The notes beneath the pieces were generated by a model that saw nothing but the letters and a program-made list of their open reading frames with translations, was not told the origin of the DNA and searched no databases. Made by a program: the position numbers and the translations under genes. Source: Mesotoga sp. UBA6090 (GTDB lineage Bacteria > Thermotogota > Thermotogae > Petrotogales > Kosmotogaceae). Taken from it: a stretch of DNA of 58,348 bases. Of the stretch, positions 26,035 through 33,984 are shown one piece after another. Position 1 is the first letter of the stretch. Each line of letters starts with the position of its first letter. The stretch lies in the NCBI RefSeq assembly GCF_002435945.1, contig NZ_DIXC01000043.1:1-58348 (forward strand), given 5' to 3'.

Positions 26035-26771
26035 TGCTCAGTTTAGAAGAAGAAAAGTTGGTAGATGAGTTTTGCAGAATAAACGAAATAGAAGCGGACA
26101 GGGAGCTCGTTTTTAGAGCTCTCTGTCATTCCTCTTTCACCAATGAGCTCGCCCAGAACGGAGAAAGGCTTCTCGAGTCCAACGAAAGAATGGAATTTCT
26201 GGGAGACGCCGTTCTTGAATTGTCTCTAGCCACAACCCTATTCAGCAATTATTCCCTCAGTGAAGGCGATATGTCGAAAGTGAGAGCTATGGTGGGAAGT
26301 GAGAAGGTCCTTTCTTACGTTGCCAGATCAATGAGAGTCGGAGAATATATTTTTCTTGGCAAGGGAGAGAGGCAGAGCGGAGGATCGGAAAGAGATTCGA
26401 TTCTTGCAGATGCCTTCGAAGCTGTTCTGGCAGCAATCTTTTTGACGGGCGGCCTTGACATCTCAGTTGAATTTGTTCAATCAAAGCTGTCAGAGTATAT
26501 TGAGAAAGCGGTTGGAGGAGACCTGATTCTCGATTACAAGACTTCCCTTCAGGAACTCACGCAGGCTCGCTTCAGCTCAAGACCTGTATATGAGACGATT
26601 CTCGATGAAGGTCCACCACAGGATAAGTGGTTCAAGGTTGGAGTATTCCTGGAAGGGAGAATTGTTGGTGAAGGCGAAGGGCGAACAAAAAAGGCAGCAG
26701 AGCAACTGGCCGCAAAGCATGCTCTGGAAACCCTCAATGAAAGCGTGAATAGTGCAGGTGCTGAACAGTGA
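26034..26771 (+). CDS. rnc: Ribonuclease III
   Basis: The protein has 245 residues. The catalytic domain has NERMEFLGDAVLEL and DAFEAVLAAIFLTGG, carrying the metal-binding acidic residues. The C-terminal dsRNA-binding domain runs from YKTSLQELTQ to GRTKKAAEQLAAKHAL. It processes rRNA precursors and structured mRNAs. It overlaps tkt and prmA by a few bases each. Confidence 0.96.
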   Translation: MLSLEEEKLVDEFCRINEIEADRELVFRALCHSSFTNELAQNGERLLESNERMEFLGDAVLELSLATTLFSNYSLSEGDMSKVRAMVGSEKVLSYVARSMRVGEYIFLGKGERQSGGSERDSILADAFEAVLAAIFLTGGLDISVEFVQSKLSEYIEKAVGGDLILDYKTSLQELTQARFSSRPVYETILDEGPPQDKWFKVGVFLEGRIVGEGEGRTKKAAEQLAAKHALETLNESVNSAGAEQ

Positions 26772-27583
26772 AGTACAGACACTTTGTCGCGTTTCTCTCA
26801 GAAGAGGAATGCGATCTAATTGAAGGAATCAGCTGGAACGAAGGTTTTTCAGATCTCTATTTTGAAAAACTTGTTGATTCAGGAAACGCATTGCACGTTT
26901 TTCTGGAGGAAGAGGAAGAACTCCCGGTTTTTCTGAAAGGGATCGAGTTTTCGGATCTGGGTTTTAGTGAACAGAAGGATTGGTTTGAGAAGTGGAAGGA
27001 GTCTCTGGTTCCATTTGAGCTCTGTGATGGGATCGAGGTCATTCCTCTGGAAGAAGAAGAGGAGATAATCGATTCAAACAAGATCGGTATTATTCCCGGA
27101 ATGGCCTTCGGAACGGGCCTTCACGAATCCACGAAACTTGCCGCTTCTCTTCTTTCAGAGCTCATTCAAAGAGGTTCGAAAGTTCTTGATGTTGGCTGCG
27201 GGACTGGCATTTTGTCGGTGATAGCTGCCAAGAGAGGAGCGTCTTCGGTTCTCGCTCTGGATGTTGATCAGCATTCTATTGAGAAAACAGTTGAAATTGG
27301 CCGAATAAATCATATCTCCATAGAAACGCGTCTGTCCAACTTTCTTTCGGCGTTAAAGCCAGAGGAGCGTTTCGACCTCATTGTCTCGAATATGATAGTT
27401 GAGTTGCTGAAGGAGTTTGTTCTCGATCTTCGGGGGTTTCTCCTAAAGGATGGCAGAGTGATCCTTTCGGGAATATACAAAGATAAGTACCAGGAATTGA
27501 AGAGTCTCGTAGAGAAGGGCTTTCTCATCGAGCGTATTAAGGAAGATGGAGATTGGAAAGCAGTAGTGCTGAGAAGAAAATAG
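26768..27583 (+). CDS. prmA: Ribosomal protein L11 methyltransferase
   Basis: The protein has 271 residues, starting at GTG 26768, which overlaps the rnc stop. The N-terminal acidic recognition domain (rich in EEE and DD) is followed by GTGLHESTKLA, the SAM motif LDVGCGTGILSVIAAKRGA and SNMIVELL. Family members methylate the N terminus and lysines of L11. Confidence 0.92.
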   Translation: MKYRHFVAFLSEEECDLIEGISWNEGFSDLYFEKLVDSGNALHVFLEEEEELPVFLKGIEFSDLGFSEQKDWFEKWKESLVPFELCDGIEVIPLEEEEEIIDSNKIGIIPGMAFGTGLHESTKLAASLLSELIQRGSKVLDVGCGTGILSVIAAKRGASSVLALDVDQHSIEKTVEIGRINHISIETRLSNFLSALKPEERFDLIVSNMIVELLKEFVLDLRGFLLKDGRVILSGIYKDKYQELKSLVEKGFLIERIKEDGDWKAVVLRRK

Positions 27584-28086
27584 TTTCGCTACAGCTTGGA
27601 AGGATTCTGAAAAATGATTTCGGAATTGTCAGAGTCTGTGAATGGGGATTCCCACAAGTCATACAATCTTCGTTGATTGCTGAAGGGAAACCATTTCCAA
27701 CTTTGTTCTGGCTTAGTTGTCCATTTCTGAAGGAGGAAGTTTCGAGGTTCGAAAGTGCAGGGATGATCGCTGAGTTTGAGAAAAGGCTCGAAGAAGACGA
27801 GACTTTTGCCGGTGAATACTTGAGAGCGCATTCCCAGACGGCACTTCTTAAAGAGGAACTACTCGAAAAGGCCCCTGTTTCTGAGGAACAGAAGAGACTA
27901 CTCATGGAAAGAGGTATTGGGGGAATCAGGAATCTGAAAAGAGTGAAGTGTCTCCACCTTCAGCTTGCGAATTTTCTCGGCGGGGTACCAAACCCTGTGG
28001 GAAGAGAGGTCTGGAATCTGCTGAAGAAAACTCAGTGTTCTTACGAGAGAGTCATATGCGGAGAGTTGTTGAGCAAGTATGAATGA
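27553..28086 (+). CDS. DUF501 family protein
   Basis: The protein has 177 residues beginning at TTG 27553 and overlapping prmA by 31 bases. The sequence blocks GRILKNDFGIVRVCEWGFPQV, FPTLFWLSCPFL and GIGGIRNLKRVKCLHLQLANF match the DUF501 family as I know it. These are cytoplasmic proteins with conserved Cys/His, of unknown role. It overlaps uvrC by 8 bases. Confidence 0.8.
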   Translation: MESSSAEKKIVSLQLGRILKNDFGIVRVCEWGFPQVIQSSLIAEGKPFPTLFWLSCPFLKEEVSRFESAGMIAEFEKRLEEDETFAGEYLRAHSQTALLKEELLEKAPVSEEQKRLLMERGIGGIRNLKRVKCLHLQLANFLGGVPNPVGREVWNLLKKTQCSYERVICGELLSKYE

Positions 28087-29806
28087 GAAAATATTGAACA
28101 AAGCCTCGCAGCTTCCCGAGGAGCCGGGAGTTTACATCTTCAAAAATCAAAAAGGCGTTGTAGTTTACGTCGGCAAAGCAAAGAAACTGAAGAGAAGAGT
28201 CCTGTCATACTTCAGAGAATCTACGTGGGCAAAGAATGAAAAGGCCAAACGAATTGCAGAAGAGGCAGAAGATCTAGACTTCATAATGGTTACATCAGAG
28301 CGTGAGGCTCTGCTTCTTGAGGCGAATCTGATCTTCAACGGAAAGCCTAAGTATAATGTCTTCCTGAAAGATTCCCGAACCTACCCGTACATTTACATCT
28401 CTGCAGATCAATACCCGTATCTTGGAATCACAAGGACAAAAGAGCTGGAAGGTTCATATTTTGGACCTTATACAAGCGCGGGACTTGTAAGAAAACTGCT
28501 TGAGTTCCTGCAGAAGGTTTTCGGAATCCGAACCTGCTCGTACGATCTCAGCAGGGTCAAGAAACCCTGTTTCCTCTATCACCTCAAGATGTGTTCCGCA
28601 CCCTGTGTTGAAAAAGTGACGCCTGAAGAGTATCGAGAACAGCTTTCGGCTCTCACAGATTTTCTCGAAGGAGACACCTTGAAAGTGAGAGAGGCTCTTC
28701 TTAAACGGATGACGGTGCTCTCCGAAGCGATGCAGTTTGAGAGGGCCGCGGAGATAAGAGACATCCTTTCCTCTATGGATGATCTCTATGCATTCCAAGG
28801 GGTTGAAGCTTCTCTAGATCTGAAGGCGGACATTCTCGCCGTTTCTACGGGCCTGGCCGCGTTGCTTCAGGTTAGGGGTGGAATGCTTCTTGGGAAACTG
28901 GTTTTTGATTTTCCCGATGGGACTCCGGTAGATTTCATTACACAGTTTTACTACGCAAAAGGAAATCGAATACCGAAAGCGCTTATCGTAACGGGTCTGA
29001 AGAAGAAGGATATCAAGCAGTTCAAGAGAGACTTCCAGTATATCGGAGATCCTCGTGATGAGCAGGAAGAGCGACTTCTAAGCATAGCCTTCAAGAACAT
29101 TGATGAAGAGCAGAAGATTAGACTGAATGCCACCCATTCCCTGAGACAGGCTCATCAGATTCTGGGGCTGAAGAGATTTCCTTCGAGAATCGAGGGTATA
29201 GATATCTCTCACACTCAGGGACTGTACACGGTAGCCTCGGTGGTTGTCTTCGACAATGGAAAGCCTAACAAATCCGAATATAGAAGATACCGCATAAGCG
29301 AGCTAGACGAACCAAATGATTTTGAGGCAATAGCAACCGTCATCAAGAGGCGATACACAAAACATCCGCTTCCAGATCTTCTTCTAATCGACGGTGGAGA
29401 ACCACAGCTCAGAGCTGTCGAGAAGGCCTTTGCCGAGATAGGCATGGATGAATACGAAGTAGTGGGATTAGCAAAGGAGTTCAATGAGCTTGTCTTTCTT
29501 GACAGTCGCGACAGGGTTAAGCTGAAGGAAGAGCACCCCGTCTTGAGAATGATAATCTCTATAGACAAAGAAGCCCATCGCTTTGCTATCAATTATCACC
29601 GGGTCCTCAGGGAAAGGAGATTTCAAACTTCAAGGATAGACGACATTCCTGGGATCGGGCCGAAAAGGAAGAAGGCGCTGCTTAGGGCATTTGGCAGCGT
29701 CAAAGGGATCGCTGAAGCCTCTGAAGCCGATCTTTATGGCGTCCTTAAGAACAGTAAGGCAGTTGAAGCGGTTGTCCAGTGGGCAAATGAAAAAAGTGGA
29801 GACTGA
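28079..29806 (+). CDS. uvrC: Excinuclease ABC subunit C
   Basis: The protein has 575 residues. Domains in order: GIY-YIG nuclease (PGVYIFKNQKGVVVYVGKA), UVR motif (MQFERAAEIRDIL), RNase H-like nuclease (GIDISHTQGLYTVAS and DLLLIDGG), and a terminal helix-hairpin-helix (DIPGIGPKRKKALL). It makes both incisions in nucleotide excision repair. It is the last gene of the operon; its stop codon lies inside the hairpin that follows. Confidence 0.96.
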   Translation: MNEKILNKASQLPEEPGVYIFKNQKGVVVYVGKAKKLKRRVLSYFRESTWAKNEKAKRIAEEAEDLDFIMVTSEREALLLEANLIFNGKPKYNVFLKDSRTYPYIYISADQYPYLGITRTKELEGSYFGPYTSAGLVRKLLEFLQKVFGIRTCSYDLSRVKKPCFLYHLKMCSAPCVEKVTPEEYREQLSALTDFLEGDTLKVREALLKRMTVLSEAMQFERAAEIRDILSSMDDLYAFQGVEASLDLKADILAVSTGLAALLQVRGGMLLGKLVFDFPDGTPVDFITQFYYAKGNRIPKALIVTGLKKKDIKQFKRDFQYIGDPRDEQEERLLSIAFKNIDEEQKIRLNATHSLRQAHQILGLKRFPSRIEGIDISHTQGLYTVASVVVFDNGKPNKSEYRRYRISELDEPNDFEAIATVIKRRYTKHPLPDLLLIDGGEPQLRAVEKAFAEIGMDEYEVVGLAKEFNELVFLDSRDRVKLKEEHPVLRMIISIDKEAHRFAINYHRVLRERRFQTSRIDDIPGIGPKRKKALLRAFGSVKGIAEASEADLYGVLKNSKAVEAVVQWANEKSGD

Positions 29807-29816
29807 GCTCCACTTT
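29791..29816. terminator. Terminator shared by uvrC (+) and HU (-)
   Basis: A 9-bp stem AAAGTGGAG / CTCCACTTT with loop ACTGAG; the uvrC stop TGA lies in the loop. The U-tract is better on the minus strand (TTTTTC), so it mainly serves the HU gene. On the plus strand the tail (TTTCTC) is weak. Confidence 0.7.
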
Positions 29817-29838
29817 CTCATATTGGTCGGAATAATCG

Positions 29839-30111
29839 TTACTGAACTTTCTCTTTTAGCTCTTTACCAGGTCTGAATTTCGGCACCTTCCCGCCGGGAA
29901 TCTCGATTGCTTCCTTTGTTCTCGGGTTAACACCTTTTCTTGCCTTTCTCTTAGTAACATTGAAAGTTCCGAATCCGACGAGTTTCACTTCTTCATTCTT
30001 TGATAGCTCTTCTTCAACTACAACGATGAAACTATCAATGATGTCTCCAACAAGCTTCTTGGTTGCTCCGGTTCTTTCTGCAAGTTCAGCGATAAGTTCT
30101 TTCTTGTTCAC
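29839..30111 (-). CDS. hup: HU-family nucleoid protein
   Basis: The protein has 90 residues from GTG 30111, giving the family-standard MNKKELIAEL. The AGGGGG Shine-Dalgarno fits this better than the GTG two codons upstream (30117). It has VGFGTFNVTKRKARKGVNPRT and the beta-arm KVPKFRPGKELK. It binds and bends DNA non-specifically. Own promoter and terminator, so monocistronic. Confidence 0.95.
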   Translation of the reverse strand: MNKKELIAELAERTGATKKLVGDIIDSFIVVVEEELSKNEEVKLVGFGTFNVTKRKARKGVNPRTKEAIEIPGGKVPKFRPGKELKEKVQ

Positions 30112-30148
30112 AGGCACACCCCCTAGCTAGAATTCAGATCTCAAAACA

Positions 30149-30178
30149 ATTCTAACATCTTCTAATCAAGTAATGCAA
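30149..30178 (-). promoter_or_regulatory. Promoter of the HU gene
   Basis: On the minus strand TTGCAT (30178-30173), 18 bases, TAGAAT (30154-30149). Transcription would start near 30142, leaving about 30 bases of leader with the AGGGGG Shine-Dalgarno. Confidence 0.6.
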
Positions 30179-30222
30179 CACCGAATCAACTGAAACCGTT
30201 TAACAAAAGGCATTTCAAAGAG

Positions 30223-31566
30223 TCAACGTTCTACAACGCTCGATTCACGCAGATTATCGAAGTTAAGAACATCTTCGTGAGCCTCGATTGTGCTGGTGTA
30301 TGAAGAGAGATCCAGAGCGCCGTTTCCGCTCAAAGTGAAAACAATTACCTTCTCTTCTCTGTTCTCTCTGGCCTCAATTGCTCTTCGCACAGCACCCGCA
30401 ATTGCGTGTGTCGATTCCGGTGCCGGTACTATTCCCTCGGTTGTGGCGAAGAGAAGTCCTGCTTTGAAAGTCTCATCTTGAGGTAAGGCCTCCGGAGTGA
30501 CAATTCCCTCCTTCACCAATCTTGAAACGAGCGGAGCGGCTCCGTGATACCTAAGTCCTCCGGCATGAATTGCGGGCGGAACGAAGTCTCTGCCAAGTGT
30601 GTACATCTTCAATAATGGTGTGAAACCTGCGGTGTCTCCGCTATCATAGCGATACTCGCCTTTAGATAGAGTGGGGCAGGACTCCGGCTCGCATGCGACG
30701 AACTCGATGTCTTCACCGTCGAGTCTCCTTTTGACAAAGGGTAGAATTGTTCCGCCAAAGTTTGATCCTCCACCATGACATCCTAAGATGGACGATGGCT
30801 TCTCGCCGAGCATTTCAAGCTGTTTTTCGACTTCCAATCCAATTATAGTTTGATGCAGAAGCACGTGATCAAGAACGCTTCCAAGGGAATACTTCTTGGT
30901 GGTGGAATTCAGAACGATTTCAATAGCCTCGCTGATTGCCATTCCTAGAGAGCCTGAGAAATTCTTTCTGTCCTCAAGAAACTTTCTGCCGCTTTCAGTA
31001 TTCTCTCCTGGGCTGGGTTCTACCGCGCCGTTGAACATCTTCATCATGTGTTGTCTCATTGGCTTTGACTGATAGCTGTTTCTGACCATGAACACTCTTA
31101 CGCTGAGGCCAAATTTTCTCCCGGCATAGGAGAGGGCACTTCCCCACTGTCCGGCACCTGTCTCGGTAGTAAGCTCTGTGACTCCATCGGCCTTATTGTA
31201 GTAGGCCTGTGCGATGGCCGTGTTTGTTTTGTGGCTTCCTGTAGGCGAGTTCCCCTCATATTTGTAGTAGATTCTGGCAGGAGTGTTCAGATACTCCTCA
31301 AGAAAAGTCGCTCTAATGAGTGGACTGGGACGGAAAACCACGTATTCGTCCAGAACCGGTTCTGGGATTGGAATGAACCTCTCTTCACTCATCTCCTGCT
31401 CAACAATTGACTTTGGAAAGATAGCCATCAAATCTTTGGGGTCGACGACTTCGTTCGTTGCTGGATTCAAAGGCGGATCCATTTTGAAAGGCAAGTCAGC
31501 CTTTATGTTATACCAGCTTCTTGGCAACTCCTCTGACTTCAAATTCACTACAATTCTCTTCTTCAT
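30223..31566 (-). CDS. trpB2: TrpB2-type tryptophan synthase beta-like enzyme
   Basis: The protein has 447 residues, longer than TrpB1 and normal for TrpB2. The PLP lysine is K113 in GSHKTNTA, the phosphate cradle is GGGSNFGG, and LTTETGAGQWG provides the catalytic loop. It condenses indole with serine to tryptophan; TrpB2 enzymes work without TrpA. No other trp genes lie nearby, but the gene is preceded by a tryptophan attenuator, which supports a true biosynthetic role. The Shine-Dalgarno GAGGAGGT lies 6 bases before ATG and directly after the terminator U-tract. Confidence 0.93.
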   Translation of the reverse strand: MKKRIVVNLKSEELPRSWYNIKADLPFKMDPPLNPATNEVVDPKDLMAIFPKSIVEQEMSEERFIPIPEPVLDEYVVFRPSPLIRATFLEEYLNTPARIYYKYEGNSPTGSHKTNTAIAQAYYNKADGVTELTTETGAGQWGSALSYAGRKFGLSVRVFMVRNSYQSKPMRQHMMKMFNGAVEPSPGENTESGRKFLEDRKNFSGSLGMAISEAIEIVLNSTTKKYSLGSVLDHVLLHQTIIGLEVEKQLEMLGEKPSSILGCHGGGSNFGGTILPFVKRRLDGEDIEFVACEPESCPTLSKGEYRYDSGDTAGFTPLLKMYTLGRDFVPPAIHAGGLRYHGAAPLVSRLVKEGIVTPEALPQDETFKAGLLFATTEGIVPAPESTHAIAGAVRRAIEARENREEKVIVFTLSGNGALDLSSYTSTIEAHEDVLNFDNLRESSVVER

Positions 31567-31580
31567 GCCAGTACCTCCTC

Positions 31581-31618
31581 AAAAAAAGTAAAGGGGCTCT
31601 CGATTATGAGAGCCCCTT
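31581..31618 (-). terminator. Attenuator terminator in the trpB2 leader
   Basis: An 11-bp perfect stem (31608-31618 with 31591-31601, loop ATAATC on the minus strand) followed by a run of seven U. It ends only 15 bases before the trpB2 ATG, so it controls read-through into that gene. Its 5' arm AAGGGGCU (31618-31611) can instead pair with AGCCUUUU (31649-31642), which contains the AG of the leader-peptide stop codon: 8 pairs, two of them G-U. The two structures exclude each other. Confidence 0.88.
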
Positions 31619-31647
31619 CAATATGGGTTTACCCTGGTAGCAAAAGG

Positions 31648-31719
31648 CTAACCCCCACCGAAGGGGCAGCTCCACCACCAGAACATATTAAGTTTATTTA
31701 GACATAGATTATCAACCAT
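31648..31719 (-). CDS. trpL: Tryptophan leader peptide (attenuator peptide) of trpB2
   Basis: A 23-codon frame, too short for usual gene calling. It starts at ATG 31719 with Shine-Dalgarno GAGGGA 5 bases upstream (31730-31725) and ends with FWWWSCPFGGG before TAG. Three consecutive UGG codons lie at 31680-31672. The segment CUGGUGG over the Trp codons (31681-31675) can pair with CUACCAG (31640-31634), and the stop codon overlaps the antiterminator arm. A ribosome stalled at the Trp codons would leave the antiterminator free; one reaching the stop would cover it and let the terminator form. This is the classic logic of trp attenuation; expression itself is inferred. Confidence 0.88.
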   Translation of the reverse strand: MVDNLCLNKLNMFWWWSCPFGGG

Positions 31720-31750
31720 ACAAATCCCTCGCTGATTTAGCTTAAACTAC

Positions 31751-31778
31751 TTTACAACTTTGGTATGTTACAAGTCAA
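31751..31778 (-). promoter_or_regulatory. Promoter of the trpL-trpB2 unit
   Basis: Minus strand TTGACT (31778-31773), 16 bases, TGTAAA (31756-31751). The predicted start near 31744 gives about 25 bases before the leader-peptide ATG, enough for its Shine-Dalgarno. Confidence 0.6.
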
Positions 31779-32149
31779 GCAGCCGATATGCATCACAAAT
31801 AATCTACTCGAAAAGGGTAACGTTGCATCAAAAATAAAACTACTCGAAAGGTAAGGCAGCATTGTGAAAAGACGTGAAAGCAGATTCGCAACCGTGGCAG
31901 GGGTTGCACGTTAGTTGTTTGAAAGAGCAGATTGAAACCGGTTCACCGTTGAAAGGTTCTCCGTTCTCCGAAAAGAACCGCTCACCGCTTGCTAAGATAC
32001 GCTGAACGCTGGAAAGAGCAAGAGATCAGTTACAAGTTGCAAGTTGTCAGTTTTAAGAACTAAAAGACCGTGGTTGCGGGTTCGAAAGAGAAACAAATCA
32101 GTTGCAAGATGCAAGTTGTGAATGGCATGAGCAAGAACCAACATTAGGG

Positions 32150-32730
32150 GGGACAGACAACGGAAAACCTGTCTGTCCCCACACTTTGTCGCACGATAAG
32201 ACCGAAATTCTGACTAGGAGCATTCTCAGAATGACAGAATGTGATGCTTTCTGAATAATCAAAGGGTGTCATCCCGTAGTGTTCCTATACGGGATCTGGG
32301 CTTTGAAAAACCGCGTTCTGCGTGGGTACCGGTTGGTGTGTACCAAAACCTTAAGAGCAAGATGCCGGATCACAGTCCGGCATGACAGAAAGTGAGATTG
32401 TGAGAATTCCCTCACGAAGCGAGATTTCTGAATGGAGTTCACAATGACAGATTTTTGTATTCAGCTAACAGCGGTTCCTTGTTCGCGAAGCGGCACTGGC
32501 CTCGCCGAAGGAGAGACTGGCCAGGCGGAGCCTGACTGGCCTGCGTTAGTAGACTGGTTCTTTGATGCAAATAAGCTCGCGCTTTTCGCGCCAAAGATCG
32601 AAATCCTGACCAGGAGCATTGTCAGAATGACGTGAAGGGGTTGTCATCCCGCACCGTCATCCCGTATAGCCTGCCCCAAATCCACTCACTTTGTCATTCC
32701 GTAGTATTCCTGTATGGGATCTCATCTCTT
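32150..32730. repeat. Family C dispersed hairpins with GTCAT/ATGAC edges
   Basis: This non-coding stretch contains several hairpins bordered by TGTCAT or ATGACA: CCCGTAgtgttccTATACGGG near 32274, GCCGGAtcacagTCCGGC near 32362, an ATTCTGA...TCAGAAT hairpin near 32209 and again near 32606, and a variant CCGTAgtattcctgTATGG near 32698. The whole gap 31790-33091 has no credible gene. It also holds near-duplicates of CAAGTTGCAAGTTG around 32035 and 32105, and fragments of a GGTGAACGG / TCTCCGTTCTCCG element near 31960 and 32830. Confidence 0.6.
32489..32559. repeat. Variable-hairpin array, family A, copy 2
   Basis: The order of elements is the same as in copies 1 and 3: linker ACTGGC, a CTCGCC...GAG hairpin with one base changed, linker ACTGGC, AGGCggaGCCT, linker GACTGGC, a weaker CTgcgttagtAG, linker ACTGGT. 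The sequence from AACAGCGGTT (about 32468) onward aligns with the reverse complement of 48600-48695 over about 90 bases. Confidence 0.75.
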
Positions 32731-32867
32731 CACTCTCGCGCTCTCTCCTTATCTCGTGGTCGTTAACGAAGAACCTGGACACGAAGTGTCGGAACGAAGA
32801 CCGCTGGATCTTGCTCTCGTCTACTCGGAGGACGGTGAACGGCCAACGGACAACCTTGTCTAATTTG

Positions 32868-32980
32868 ACTGGCCTGCGTCAGCTGACTGGCTCATTCTTT
32901 TGCCTCCTGTGAAGCAGCATCACTTCCTCGCACAAGCGAGCCTCACTTCCTGCCGAACGCCAGCTTGCGTCCTGCCATGG
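32868..32980. repeat. Variable-hairpin array, families A and B, copy 4
   Basis: GACTGGC-CTGcgtCAG-CTGACTGGCTC is followed by a T-rich spacer, TTTTGCCTCCTG, a CTG...CAG hairpin, linker CATCACTTC, CTCGCacaaGCGAG, linker CCTCACTTC and a longer GCC/GGC-containing segment. The A-to-B junction (TGACTGGCTC, T-run, GCCTCCTG) is the same as in copy 1 near 222-246, so the two families travel together. Confidence 0.7.
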
Positions 32981-33091
32981 TCTTTGATAATCCATTGCGG
33001 ACTCTGTAAAGAACATTTCTCTAATTTGCCTGTCATGTGCTAGATTGTGACATATAGATACTTTTTATGTTAAGTGAAAGGAATGTCCATC

Positions 33092-33982
33092 ATGAAAGAA
33101 TTCGTTGCTTCAGCTATTCAGTTCGAAGTTGAGCCTATGAAGGTTGAGAGGAACTTAGAAGTCGCATATCGCTGGATAAGCAGATGCGTAACGGAAACGG
33201 GAGCATCATTCATTGTATTGCCGGAGAGCTTTACGACGGGTTTCACTCCGACAGGAAGTGCGAGTGAGCTTTGGGATGCAGTCGATGAAATCCCCGGTCG
33301 CCTTACGAGTGAAGGACTGAAATGGGCGAGTGAGTTTGGCGTTTATATTTGCTTTCCCACTTATGAGCGTGGCAGGGAACGTGGAATCATATATAATAGC
33401 GCTTCTGTCCTCGGTCCTGAAGGGATTCTTGGAGTTTATCGAAAGACTCATCCTTTTCCCACAGAAAGGTTGGCGGCCGGCGGATGGACTACTCCAGGAG
33501 TCGATCCGCTTGTTGTCTCGACCCCGATTGCAGATGTCGGGGTAGTGATTTGTTATGACGGCGACTTTCCCGAACTAGCAAGAGTGACCGCGCTTAAAGG
33601 CGCAGAGGTGGTTTGCCGGCCATCGGCATTCTTGAGAACCTATGATCAGTGGGAACTCACCAACAGAGCAAGAGCTTATGATAACCATGTTTACTGGATT
33701 GCGTCTAATCTGGTTGGAAAAGACGCAAGCGGAGCGAATTTCTTCGGCTCGTCTATGATTGTCCATCCATCGGGGGCGAAGATTGTACAGGCGTCTGGTT
33801 GTGAAGAGTATATTTCTGCCAGACTGAATGATGATCCAATAAAGAAGATTGTTCCAGGTTCTTCTAGAGATCAGATTTTCGACCATATTGAGGATAGAAA
33901 CCTGGATTCCTACAGAGATATTCTGACTGAAGGAAAGAGCGTCTTCGAACCTTCAAGAAGAATTCCATACGGGAGGAGATAG
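33092..33982 (+). CDS. Nitrilase-superfamily carbon-nitrogen hydrolase
   Basis: The protein has 296 residues from ATG 33092 (AAAGGA 9 bases upstream; GTG 33074 and ATG 33083 are alternatives). The catalytic triad is visible: E45 (LPESFTTG), K118 (VYRKTHPFP), C154 (VVICYDGDFPE). The superfamily hydrolyses amides, N-carbamoyl compounds or nitriles; the sequence looks closer to amidase/N-carbamoyl hydrolase branches than to true nitrilases, but the substrate is not decided. First gene of the catabolic operon; the CoA-transferase starts 2 bases after its stop. Confidence 0.9.
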   Translation: MKEFVASAIQFEVEPMKVERNLEVAYRWISRCVTETGASFIVLPESFTTGFTPTGSASELWDAVDEIPGRLTSEGLKWASEFGVYICFPTYERGRERGIIYNSASVLGPEGILGVYRKTHPFPTERLAAGGWTTPGVDPLVVSTPIADVGVVICYDGDFPELARVTALKGAEVVCRPSAFLRTYDQWELTNRARAYDNHVYWIASNLVGKDASGANFFGSSMIVHPSGAKIVQASGCEEYISARLNDDPIKKIVPGSSRDQIFDHIEDRNLDSYRDILTEGKSVFEPSRRIPYGRR

Positions 33983-33984
33983 TC

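Noticed and set aside
31566..31740. T-box riboswitch upstream of trpB2
   Set aside because: There is no T-box consensus; the leader peptide with Trp codons and the stop-codon-overlapping antiterminator explain the region better.
32432..32635. Open frames across the family A repeats with a shared GTGLAEGETGQAEPDWP-like translation (also at 48595-48777 and 118-399)
   Set aside because: The similarity follows from the DNA repeat itself; frames lack ribosome-binding sites and the sequence varies as hairpins do, not as codons do.
31780..33060. Insertion sequence or remnant transposon in the repeat-rich gap
   Set aside because: No transposase-like frame, no terminal inverted repeats with target duplication; only dispersed hairpin repeats.
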